From: Antitrichia curtipendula
Lineage: Eukaryota; Streptophyta; Bryopsida; Hypnales; Leucodontaceae
Length of the DNA stretch: 64,000 nucleotides
Direction of reading: 5' to 3'
Assembly (NCBI GenBank): GCA_951230915.1
Contig: OX579633.1
Coordinates: 7,538,145 to 7,602,144 of the forward strand
The notes under the pieces are model-generated. The model saw only the letters and a program-made list of their open reading frames with translations, had not been told where the DNA came from and did not search any database. Positions 1 through 12,063 of the stretch are shown here, piece after piece. The translations under genes and the position numbers were made by a program. Each line of letters begins with the position of its first letter. The first letter of the stretch is position 1.

Positions 1-554
1 CTTTTCTTTTGCATATCTAATCATAGAATCATGTACTAGATTGGTATAAGAATGCATCGACAAAATTTCAATTTTTTTGACAAAGTAGATTGCAAGATAT
101 TTGCATTTAAAATGAAGAAAACAATTTTTTTTCAAGAAGATGCCTAGATTGCCCAAAAAACAAGATTGTCCATAACTTTCTCATCATTAGTCCAAATAGA
201 ATGATTAAAAGCTTTAGATATAGACAAAAATGTAATATTTGAGAAAAAAATTAAAAATTAAAAAAATTCAATTTTTTGTGATTTTTTTAACTGCCCCTCA
301 AATTGCTTTTTGGACTTAGGGTGGCATAACTTTTTCTCCCGGGCACCAATTGAAATATAAACTATATTCTCACAAAGTTAATCTAATTTCCTATCTCCAA
401 AAAATGTTTCAAAAAATCATATCAAAAATTGAGATCACACAAGCCTACCCAAAATCCCAAGAGTTTAAAAAAACCATGTCAAAAATTGAGATCACACAAG
501 CCTACCTGAAATCCCAAGAGTCACCCACAGGGACTTTGGGACTTTAGGGGTTAA
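1..554. repeat. TTAA-flanked element, right end only
   Basis: AT-rich non-coding sequence that ends in CTTTAGGGGTTAA at 542-554, the same terminus as six other elements in this window (19.5, 49.8, 52.9, 53.7, 54.6 and 55.8 kb). The left end lies outside the window. It shares the internal phrases 'gcataactttttctcccgggcacc' type and 'ttgtccataactttctcat' with the 19.5 kb copy. A 57-bp direct duplication sits inside it (about 420-477 and 478-521, each with 'gagatcacacaagcctacc'). No protein is encoded. Confidence 0.7.
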
Positions 555-1709
555 GACTCTGGCTGATCTGTCCGTTAGGCGTGAGGGGTTAAGTTCCTAG
601 AGCTCTGAGAACTAGGATAAGTGTAGATCTGAGGTCTCAGCTGGGAATCTAAAACAGTACCAATTTCACTGAAATCCTCCATTTCAACACGCTTGAGGAT
701 TGATCAATACTAATAAGCAAGATCCCCAATCTTCAATTCATTGATCAATAGTGCTATTTTTGAAACATGACCTTGAATTAAACTTGAAAAGAGACTCAGA
801 AGGGCAGAAAATACGATAGGAACTTACAGATGTAGAAGCTACACGCAGAAAAAGGACAATACTGTCTTGATAAAAAACTGTCGTCATTCAAAACATTCTT
901 GAGAAGCTGCCTCGACACTCTAGAATCTAGATTCTTTTTGTAGAGCATCCACAGCTCAGGATTGAAGGTTTGCAAATATCTGAAGTTCTTCCTCAATGCA
1001 CCTATGCACTCTTCAATGTCTGTCAGGCTTTCTCAATAAAATAAATCTTTTAAGTCACTGCGAATTGACAATGCGGAGGGTGCAAACTCCCTTCTGCTCT
1101 ACTGTAGAATGTTGCATCAACAAATCTAGAATTGGGATATCACCCTAGATTATAAATCATCCCAGCTTGGGTGGGGCGTGCCAGGGCAAATATAGCGTCC
1201 GAACGGCTAGCATTGGATAAATGAAAAAAGCTGTACATCTCGGTGAATGCGCCTCTTGAGAAAGTCCTAAATGTTCCAGGATGCAAAAGCATGGATCGCG
1301 GGGCTTACTTGATACACGTGCGGCAGGGTCGCAGAATGATCCTCCTTTGTAGAATTTCCTTTCTGCTACCAAGTACTTCAGTTAGCATCTGGAATGACAA
1401 CTTTGTTGCACGCAGGGGGCCACACAGACTAGCGGTCAGTCAAGAAGTAAGAATAATTACTTTGCAAACTACAGGACACTGTGCACAACGTTAGATATGT
1501 TATTTTCACCACCGTTTAAGGAATCTAGTTTGTAAACACTACCGCAGTTCATTGGTACACCAAAAATTTCCAGCTCAGAATGGAACACCAATTTGGTTGT
1601 AAAAATTGAACATAACTATTTTTGAACAATGCAAAGTCACCACTTGATATTTACAAGGTCTTACCTGTTGAATGCCCGCTGGTTTCTGTCTGTTTGGACC
1701 ATCAGGGAA
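555..1709. other. 3' flank of the SET gene, no clear gene
   Basis: This stretch probably holds the 3' untranslated and flanking region of the minus-strand SET gene that ends at 1710. A minus-strand open stretch at about 796-1030 could be an exon-like remnant because it follows an AG and has moderate codon quality. It matches no family I know and has no partner exons that I can join in frame. The 1150-1480 stretch is richer in G and C but also unassigned. Confidence 0.4.
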
Positions 1710-4700
1710 CTAATCTGAAGCAACGTGATCTACACACAGTTCAAGAGCGCATTCAGCTTCTTTCAGAAAGCAGCGCACAAAGCATTTTTGACCCATCCGA
1801 TAGATTATGGTTGCTCGTTTGTTGTCGGACAGTAGATTGCAGTGTGAACGCTCAGTTAATCTGCAAAAAGAAGCGACGAACCTATCAGAATGACGCAAAA
1901 AATATCCATACCCTCGGGTGCTTTAACCAATGAACTGCGGCACTGCCGGAAGTTCCAGTACACATGAGGGCTCAAAATGTGCACCCAAAATGAACACAAT
2001 TCATTATGAACATCTAGATCTAGCAGTGAAATAAAACTACAGTACCAAAAATCATCACCACAAGTTATCAAGAGTAACCAATGGAAGCATTTCCTGCTTC
2101 ATGGATGTCCCTTTTACCGCAAATTTTAGAGTTAATAGTAGGTTTCCCGTGTTTCAGCTTTGAATATTCTTAAAATACTATCTTACTGTCAATTTTTTTT
2201 GAAACGAATAGGCTTACATTTCTCTCCCATTCGCTAATGATTTCCATTAATTTTCATTTCTAATTTCATGTCTTCCGAGATAACCAAATCTATATGATGT
2301 CATTAAAATCAGACGTGTACAACATACCTATTTGGATGACCCTGTTCCTTGGCCTCCAAGCGTGCTCTACAATCTTTAGCCAACAACTCAGCATCGAAAG
2401 CCTCAGTGCCTGTACCGTCCTCTAATTCCAGCATGCTGCCACCATGAGAGATTTTGTTACTATCTTTCGATGCTAAAACCCCATGGCCGGGGAAAATGAA
2501 AAATGAATTTTACTTATATTTTTACCCTATCTTATTTTAAATTTTAGACGTTTCTTTTTTCCTTTATCCACCTACTAAAATTAATAGTAGATCTTGAATA
2601 GTAATCTTTTTCTAAATATTTTATTTAGTTATTTTTAGTAATATTTTTTCCTATTGTATATAAACTTTTTAACTTAGTTACTTTTATCTTTACTTTTGAA
2701 AATATTAATTAAAATATTAAATCCAAATCAACAATTATACATGGGTTAAAAAATTTTAATCATTACAATTTTTATAATTAATAGTTGATTTGTCCTTTTT
2801 ATAGTTTATAATTGATTTTATTACCTATCATTTCTTGTAAGTCAAAATTCTTAATCCCTAAAATTATGAATTTCATTATGACATCTATTCTTAATAATGG
2901 TTAATAAAATTATCATATTAAAATTTTAATTTGCTCATAATCTTTCATTAATCATCCATCATTCATCATGGTTAATTATGATCAATCAATCAATCAATGA
3001 TCTAGGATCATCCTTTGTTTTAATTGATATTTTCTAATCATTACTATTTAAAAAAATATTGTTGATTTAATCGTTTTTATACATTAGAGCTGAATTATTA
3101 TTGATCATTTCTTTCAAATCTAAAATTTTAAGATTAAAAGTTTCATAATTACGATTTTTTTATTTTTCATCATTTTGATAAGTATTTTTACTAATGATTA
3201 ATATTAATAATTTTCTTTTTCTTTTTCTTTATTATGATCAATTAAGATCAATCAATCACTGCCTATGCTCATCCATTATTTTCATTAATAATTTCTATTC
3301 ATTATCATTTAATAACCTATAGTTAATTTAATCATTTCCCTGATATATAACTAATAATGATATTCATAATTTATTTCATGATTTTTATTATGACAAGAAT
3401 TCTAAGATGGTAAATATTCTAAGACATTCTCGTATGACCATTTCCACGTGGAATTGTCCGCATGGCTCATAAAGATATACATACGTATGCGGCATTTCTG
3501 CTTAACTCTAGATAAAATCTACAGAATTTATCAAGAAATATTCAAGACCAAATGATAGAATCAAGCATTTGAATCAAAATCAATTCAGAAACTCCATCAA
3601 TCTCAGTCACAAAACACAACTCTGAGAATCTTAATAGATGGGTGAAGTATTCACTACGCCACCCTCTAAAATAGTTGAACATAGAACAGGCAGATGCAAA
3701 GGTTGATGCCGAAGCTACCTCGAAGCTAGTGAACTTAACTAGCACAAAGATCCATTATCGAATTCGTCACAGCCTAGAAGCAATAATGCAATTAACGTAA
3801 TGAAGGACATCCATTCTTGACGACTCAAATAACAAAATGGTAAATGCTCGCTAAGCTGATCAAGCGTTCGAACATTTGAACAGGTTAGAAGAGAGAGTAC
3901 CTGGATGTTAGCAAGTCAACAAGCAACTGAAAAGCCCCAGCATTCCCACATATTTCCCACACAGCTGCCCTGATATCCACATCAGTGGGTTTTCGTCCAG
4001 CTTCAGGATCTGAAATCTGAGAGCACAGGCAATATCCATTAGGTCGTGCACAACAAGTACCACTGTCTTTAGTAAAACGTATTGCAACTAAAGGAAATCC
4101 TGATAGAGCATGTAAAGTTTAAGGGGGGCCCAATGCAGACTTCATATATGATTAGGTTCTGCAGGTACAACGATTGAATGGGAACACTCATTACAGAAGT
4201 CCCTCCCCACCTGATTATCAATTGTTTTAATTGGTTGAAGGGATAGTACTGAATAGAACTAGTTTAAAGTCATTTCGATGTTTCTTGTGTCTTTCAAGTG
4301 TTGAAATGACACTACTTCAAAGGTTCGTAAGTCAATATTGAAATGATCATCTTTCAATACCATTTCAAATGATAATCAATAGAGAGGAACTTTTGAGATG
4401 AAATCACTTAAAAATACGATGTTTGCAGAGAGGTAAAACCAACATTGACGATGCTCCCTAATCATTGGGGTAAGGACAGACTGACCTCTTCTAGCAAGGC
4501 AGCGACGCGGTAAACATCATCTACTTCCATAGATACAATCCTCAACGCTGTCAAGAGGTCTTCAGGAAACACCAACTTGGCTGCCAGTGCAGATGGCTTC
4601 CGCTGCCCAGACCAGCTATGGTCAGTGATCGAAGGCTTCCCAGGGATTTGAGACGCAGAATCTACCTTGAGATCAGTACAGAACCCCCACTTGAGTACTG

Positions 4701-7700
4701 AAGAAGGGACGAGCCAACGTAGAGGAAGATTCTGCAAGCAGGTAACATTTGTCTACAGTTACATGTCCCGCTGTAATGCAAAACGAAAACTTCATCTGTT
4801 TCAAAAAAGTAGGGTCTCAAAGGCAAATTTCAATAATATTCCGATAAGACTCTCTAAAATATGAGAATATCTAAAGAATATGCAGTACTGTGTATAGCCC
4901 CCCCAAAATGTCACTTGTTCTAAGGTATTGCCATTGGTTACAGAGAAGTGAAATCCCAAAATCCGGTCCTGTGCGTTCATACAATACTAAGGAAAAGAAA
5001 AATCAAAGGAATGAGACGTACCAATTCTTCAAGCAGCTGGATCTTAGCATCATGACAATCTCTGTCCTCCAAAGCCTGTTTGGGAAAGTAGATCTGCACA
5101 CACAGTATAACTGACATGAAACATGCAAACGCTGCACGAAGTGATCATTTAAGTCATAGCCTACGGTGGTCCGGTTTAGCTAAAGATCCACAGATAATCT
5201 TACGAAACAACACAATCGGCCCAATAGAAGTTATTCCCTCTTACCATAAGATAGTCATCCAGGTTCTCTTCCATCACAAAACCGTACAAGTACAGTAACT
5301 CCTGTAGTATAACTCACGTGAGAAATGGAATACCACCTCAGGAAACATTGCAATTATCCTAGTTGCTAGTCAAACATGTAAGTCACTTTCTATACCACGA
5401 CTACATCTTTTATTTTTGTTTGTTGTTCGTCTGTTCGAAGTCACCATGGCAGTTCCACATGGAATTCCTAGGTGCCACTCCCATATATGTCCTATCCATA
5501 GGGCTCACTCTCCACTACTTCCAGGCAGGTACCATACAGGCCAAGCTATTTTCTTATAAATGGGCAGATTGGGCTTCTCCAGTATAAGCATGAGATTCCA
5601 TGACGAGCTTCAAACCCCAAAAGCAAAGAACGTAGCACTTCATGCAACGCAACGTACCTCATTGCCTTTGTCTCCATAACTGATGAAAATCTCTGAGTCA
5701 CGACTGATCTTAGATCCTAGAATGAGTGACAGCCAATTGGTTAAAGCTGGCTTTGTCTATCCATTACAGCTAAAACATCTACAACCAGAGAGACTACAAG
5801 GAATACAAACCTGGAACATAATTTACCCTAGAATCTTCTCCTTAATGAAACGAGCAGAGGTGGGTACATTCAAAAATGTTGTAAAACGTCAAATACTCTC
5901 TATCAAATATTTACAAAATGATTGAAAGGTGTTAATACTTGAATGTAAGGATGTGAAAAAAGGAAGCCAGGTAGATCTCTTACATGCTCCACTGGCGAGG
6001 AAATTAATTTATGAAGTTCTGGATGTTGGAAATTAATTAGTAGTAATAACATCTCTGAGCTCATGAAGGAAGTAATACTGACATCATGCCAGAATCAGGT
6101 AATACCAGGTAAAAGGAATTCAAGATTGGGGTCTCACCTGTCACGAGAAACATGGAATTGGGAACACCAGTTGCAGAACCTTGAGGACCATCAATTTGCC
6201 ACGAAGCAGCACCCTCACAACGATCTGCATAAAATAAGACTCACTTAGTTGTGACGTTGATAACAAGTACTGATAAAAGGACGTGATAATGGCCACAGAG
6301 TAAGGTCCCACAAAAAACAGAACGGAGTAAACCGAAATTTGTAAAGTCTCAAAAACAGACTGTTGTGCAAATTTCATGTTGAGCAAATTGCACAGATAGC
6401 ATGCTAAATTCACGTAACTAGTGTTAGGAAATTGATTATGCGAAGAGTTATCTGTTTCATTTCTAAAAATCTAATGCGAAGTTGCCTCGACAAACTGATA
6501 GACTACAGGAAATAAATCATTCATGAAAAATTCCATATATTGCTACTCAATAATAGACACGACAGTGGATCTAGAAATAAGATACCAAAAATCAACCTAC
6601 CATGATTGCAGAAGTCAATTCCAGGGACAAGACCTTCAACCAGTTTCACATCCTCGGTATCAGCTTGGCTAAGTGCTTCAATCCTACAATTCGTTTTTGT
6701 GTTAGGGTTGACAATACAACGATTAAATTTCTCTAAACATACCACAGTTTGACATTCCATTGATAAAATTTGAATCTGCAATGATTTTGTACCAGTGTGT
6801 AGTATCGTTGTTGCCTGCTGAATCATTTTCACGTAGATGATGCAAGCAGGTTTGGCGAGAGGGCTCATCAGAAAGCTTGGCAAGTGGGTCCTCAATTGCT
6901 GAAGATGATTCTAAATAATTTGTGGCACTATTAACCTGAATTGTTCTTGAGAAAGCTTCATCAAGCTGTTGGCTAGTAGATTCATTCCTCAATTGAAGAG
7001 CTCGAAAAGCCGGTGGAACAGGAAGCTGGTTGGGAAACACAAAAGAGCTTGGACAAGGAATATTTAAAGCACGAGTCCAAAATACGGAGTTTGCCCTGTC
7101 AAGCAAAGACAACATGAAATTAGACCGCTGGCAAGACTGAAAAGAAAATCTAACCCTTATGAACCTCTACCCCAGGCTAAGGATGGAAGAAAGAAAGCTC
7201 TCACACACAAATTGATTCAAAAATCGATTCGTGAAAGCAAGTGGAAAATGACGTCTTATTTTGTAGCCATGCAGAGCATGACAATGGGATTCAAATCGAA
7301 AACCTAATGCAAGTACGTTGTAATCATTGTTGGTAAATGACACCTCATCCTATAGTGGGTACCATCCCAAAATTGTGATCAGCAAGAACTACAAAGAGGG
7401 AAAATCAAATCGGATTGAGGAAAAAAGTTCATAACAGAATACATTAGCAGCATGCAGACAATAGCATACAACACACAGCATATAGAATATAGCTAATAAC
7501 AGCATGCAGAGTGTTGGGATTCGGGATGTAATTGTACATACCACATAAAGTCTTGAAACTCGACTTCTCTGCATGCGAACAACAACCCCTCCCAGATGAG
7601 TAATCAAGGTGCATCCTCGTAACATTCCATCCCTACTTCAGACATCCCTTGCCTGGATCCAAAGATCAGCAAAGTCACAGTAATGATACCGGTATACCCA

Positions 7701-9809
7701 GAATAGAATAGAATTTTTAAGTGCACCAAATGAAGTATAAGGAATAATTAGGCAAAAAAATCAACTGAATAATAATGACCAAATGAATACTAGCCACTAT
7801 TAAACACACAATAAAATATATCTTTAGTAATACAACATGAACTCAGCAGCAGCACGATGATAGACACTACAAATGAGATTTGGACTACTATCCGCCACAA
7901 TTAGTCAGATGTTGTCACCTTCTCTCAGACTCAACAAACGATAAGGCCTCTTCAGCAAACGTCTTCACCTTGTGTTCGAAAGCTAACTTCAGTGATCTTC
8001 GCTGCATCATAGTAGACAGGAAAATTCATATGGGTGTAATGCACTCCACGCTACACGCAAAAACTGCTACATATGCAGAACTTTCTCACGTCTTCAACAT
8101 TGTTATACAAGTAGAAATGATGTCCATACATGTCTGATCGTGATTAGCTCGTCTCTGTCGGATGCTCTTTAAATATTCACCATCCAGAGTCACACAATTT
8201 ACCTTCAAAGACATACTATTCATTATCTGTTTCTCATAAGCGCATTCACGAAGTGCCTTCTAAGTATGATTACGTCAAATGCAATCTTAAGCAAAACATC
8301 AAAATTGTTTCTGAATTTACCTGTAGATGAGTTGCTTGATAAAGATGCGTTCCCTTCAACTCTAACAGCTCTTCCTCGGAGTAACAAAGAGGAGTCCCGA
8401 ACTTGGTTGGCAGCATGTCCAAGTATCTAGTTTCAAGGCATTAAGAACCGACCTTGAGGACCCGTACGATGCATGATCATCTCGACGGCTTGAAACTCGC
8501 CAGCTCACTCCTTACAATAGAATTAATAAGGAACACAATCTCAAAAGGATACGGGGCCCAGAACGACGATTGTCCTCGTGCGCGTTCAATGAGAAGAAAT
8601 AGCAGTATTAGCATGCGATCATCAACCTCCCCCTCCCCCTCTTCGGCACCTTGCATTAACTTGCCGTAAAGACCTCCCAGCTCCGGGTCTTGCAGTACAG
8701 TCATGGGAGTGATTGCCAGATAAAGCGGGGTCACCATCAGCACTCCTAGAATCCCAAAGCAAATATGCATCAGTGAATCCTCGGTGTCTGTAAACCCTAA
8801 AAGGAACCTGGAGTAGGAAACAAAACTCAGATGTATTATAACATGTAACTTCTCTAAGTTTGATGAGTTTTTGCTTCAAAGAAAGCACGTAAGATATAGT
8901 GATAAAGAATTTGTTTGTACTACATAAGTTGGAAAAATAGTTTGAAGTCTTTTGTCACATTAATTTGAAAAGGAGTTAAAAGCATGTTATTGAAATATCA
9001 AAACTTCCCCAAATTGCCATTTTCTAACATCAGATGACATCGAACAATTCGAAATCTTTTCAGCGTTCAAAGAGATTGATATGGATTTACAATGCCTCAT
9101 TCCGTATTCACATAAGAAGGAGAAAAATAAATAAAGATTGAAAAAGGACAATAATCCACCACATGACGACTTCTCAAGCAAAGCTTGCATCCATATTGTG
9201 GTTGTGTGGTCCTTCAAGGGTTATCGTTGGCCACACCAGCTTAACAAAATGTAGACATATGCATCCACATTACTACAAAATGAATGCACAGATGGAAAAC
9301 CATTTCGCGACCAGCCAAGTATCGATCATTTAGAAAAGAAACGCACCGTGTGCCGTGTCTTGAGTAGCGTATAAGCCACAGCCTTCGCCATTTGATCTAG
9401 GTCTTACTTCACAACACCTTGATTGCACACCATTTACCTGAAAATATAACTCCACTTCCTCAATTCGACAGAAACAAGTGATAAAACAGGAGAGATGATG
9501 ACGGCATTAGCCAAAAATTAGAAATCTTGTCATTCAATTTTCAAACAATCAAGAAAACTGCAATGCTCAGAATCTGATTCAAAATGCGCAATTCACGACC
9601 ACCGAATTAAACTTTTAAACTCACAAACTGCGCACCCAAAAAAAGGCAGCAAAACAAAGCAATTCCGAGTCAGAAAGAGAGCGACTTACCAGTAACCATT
9701 CCCGAAACTGTTGCAATCGAACCTCATCCTGCTTCACATTGCTCTGCGAGTCCGCCATCACCTCGATCGGGTCAAATGCCTCCCGTCGCAATGCGTCAGC
9801 TTCCGCCAT
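1710..9809 (-). CDS. SET-domain protein-lysine methyltransferase (RuBisCO LSMT/SETD-like), 16 exons
   Basis: Joined on the minus strand the exons are 9690-9809, 9347-9437, 8553-8745, 8321-8426, 8203-8259, 7542-7588, 6793-7095, 6601-6683, 6138-6224, 5658-5692, 5245-5301, 5022-5093, 4486-4731, 3901-4016, 2328-2435 and 1710-1860. All introns are GT..AG and the phases agree throughout, giving 1,872 nt or 623 codons. The SET core shows ARGQSSFWAPYLD, FWTRALNIP, LVPGIDFCNHD (about residues 324-334) and the tyrosine motif EIFISYGDKGNEELLYLYGF (about 363-382). A substrate-binding-like C-terminal domain follows, ending in YRMGQK. This is the family of RuBisCO large-subunit and SETD3/SETD6-type enzymes, which methylate lysines or histidines on non-histone proteins. 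No transit peptide is obvious, so cytosolic or nuclear action is possible. The ATG at 9809 is chosen because the frame upstream has no earlier ATG. The exon 7/8 junction and the start of exon 15 (2435 or 2459) are the least certain. The substrate is unknown. Confidence 0.9.
2436..3900 (-). other. long AT-rich intron 14 of the SET gene
   Basis: The largest intron of the gene, about 1.46 kb, against 80-700 bp for the others. It is made of AT-rich simple sequence with repeated 'atcaatcaatcaat' and 'ttaatcattt' phrases and has no open frame of note. The AT richness and length suggest repeat insertion or expansion, but I see no terminal repeats. Confidence 0.6.
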
Positions 9810-9910
9810 GACCACAGAACCAAGGAATTTCACTAATCTCTAAGCTCGCATTCAATAAGTTACAAAAACACGAAATGAGATGCAATGCCCAAACCCGGTG
9901 ATTAGGGATG

Positions 9911-9920
9911 GTTAGGGTTT
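9911..9920 (-). promoter_or_regulatory. telo-box-like motif upstream of the SET gene
   Basis: On the minus strand this reads AAACCCTAAC, about 100 bp upstream of the ATG. Telo boxes (AAACCCTAA) near transcription starts are well known in plant housekeeping and translation-related promoters. I see no clear TATA box between it and the ATG. Function here is inferred from position only. Confidence 0.45.
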
Positions 9921-9929
9921 TTTCCAGTT

Positions 9930-12063
9930 AGGGCTTGGGATTTGGACGATCATAGATGGCGAGTGCTGGACTGAATAAGTAAGTGGGGACAAATGAAAAA
10001 ACAAAAGGTACGGGGTTCGCAGAACGTTTGGATTGAACTCTTTTGATAGAATTAACCTGGACTCCACTCCACTAGACTACCCTACGCTAGGGTGGTTTGT
10101 CAAAAATAATTCAAAATATAATTAAATATGGCATGTACTGAAATTTTCAGAAATTCTAAGAAGGTATAATTTAGTAGTGTAGAAAATACTAATGAAAATA
10201 ATCTTAATCCTCCAAAAAATCATGAAGTCAAAGCCGTGAGTATCAAAGTCGTGAGTACTGGTAAAGCCCTAAGTTTCAGTAAGGCTATGAGTATTGTTAA
10301 AGGTCACATAATACTTTGAACCGTGCTAAAGGTCATGAAATATTCCTAACCGTGTAAAACAAACTTCCATAAATTCTAAATCAAGTTAACAAATGAAAAT
10401 TCAACCAAAAAAAAGAAGATTTTGTATAGGGCCCAATGAATGTGACTTCAATGTATGGTAGTACTACAAGACTTCACAGGGGAAGCTCAAGAACAAATTA
10501 TTAACCATGAATGGTAAGATTTAGTAATTGGAACCCTAAACCTCAAATTAGGTAGTAGTAGTAGTCATGAGATACCCAATTGATGATCAAAAATAGTGGG
10601 AGATTTTTACATCCATCATAAGCATGGGTAATAATAAGCATGAGTAAAAAAAACAAAATCCTCATCCTTCCTTAAAAGACTCATTACACTACATTAGACA
10701 AATCCAAATTAACTCTATCAGCTATCAATGTACTTAGATTTGTCCTATTGGTCAATTAGAAGTTCTGTGTGTTACAATAGTATCCAAATAACACAATATT
10801 AAATGTATTTTATTATTTCTACCAATAGGAAGAGATATAGCAATGGTGCACAATGGTTCAAAAGTCCAAAGGTTATGTAGGCAAATGAAAGTGAAACACA
10901 TACTAAAAGGGACGATGCTATTTTGCGTGCAGTGAGCGTAGAGCATAGAACGGTGAGCGTAGGGTCCCCTAAAATGGGCATATTCTATAAAAGTAAAAGT
11001 AGAAGATAGATTCTAAGTTAAACATAAAGTAAAAATAAAAGTAGTTGTACAAAAGTAGGGCCCTATAGCCGTGAGGTTAGTCGAATGTGAGAAACAATTG
11101 ACCACGGTAATAGGCGGCACAAGGTGATCAAATGGCAAAAAGAGACGATTTATTTTCGGAATTACGCAGGTGCCCTATGGCCTTGGATATCCTATGGCCG
11201 TTGTTACCCTGAGGCCACGGGAAGAGTTCCTTAAAATAAAGTAAGTTACCTTTGGATATAATCACACCATTAACAAGAATAGAACATTTCATATTCCTTA
11301 GAAAACTGCAACCATGAGTGTGTCTCCAATAGTTGAAGGAGAATTTTGGAAATTATTGTAGATACCCATATTGGAACCAGAAAATACTTGGGGGGGCTTC
11401 AACAGTTGTGTATTTTTTTGGATTCCCAATTTTGAAACAGAAACAACTTCGTCGGCTAACCAATTTTAAATTTTTTTGGATTCCCAGTTAGGAACAAGCA
11501 ATCACTTTGAGGGCATCAACATTTGTGTATTTTCTGGGATTTGCACTTTTGAAGTAGAAATCAGTTTAGGCCTTTAGGGAGTGTGTCTCCAACAGTTGAA
11601 GAAAAAAATGGAAACTATCGTGGATTTATTCACGTCATAGAGATGAAAAAAATGTACTCAAAAAACATCCATTCATGAAAATTATAATCTGAATGCATTC
11701 AACAATGATAGAGCAAACAGACTACAACAAGTTTATGAACAAATTGATTAATAAACGGGTTACGAATGAAATCATGGAGACTTCGCATGTAGAACTTCCT
11801 CAAATTTAGGAGGGTTCGAGGTTTAGTGTTTAGTATGTCTAATTATTCCCCAATCATTGAGAGTGTAGTCCAAGCCACAAATACTTTGGAGAATTGATGT
11901 ATTTAAGCTGATCAGTTAGACAACCACATTCAAGTACACAACGAATGGATGTTAAGATAAACCATTTACTGATATATACACACTTTGAACATTACAAATG
12001 AAAGCACAAGATGTATGCGTGTGAAAATATTTATAACAATAAATCCGGTAGACAATGAAATTA
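9930..12063. other. intergenic, AT-rich, no gene found
   Basis: No open frame with protein-like composition. At 10915-10975 a phrase 'ttttgcgtgcagtgagcgtag' recurs in inverted form near 29147-29205, so part of this interval is an old dispersed repeat. Short phrases with 'tttttggattcccaatt' recur at 11396-11600 ('acagttgaag', 'gattcccaatt'), suggesting degenerate local duplication. Confidence 0.4.

Noticed and set aside
350..547. Plus-strand 65-codon frame
   Set aside because: It lies in a TTAA-flanked repeat and consists of a 57-bp direct duplication.
9810..9833. Eight-residue N-terminal extension of the SET protein starting at 9833
   Set aside because: The codon there is GTG. The first ATG in the frame is at 9809.
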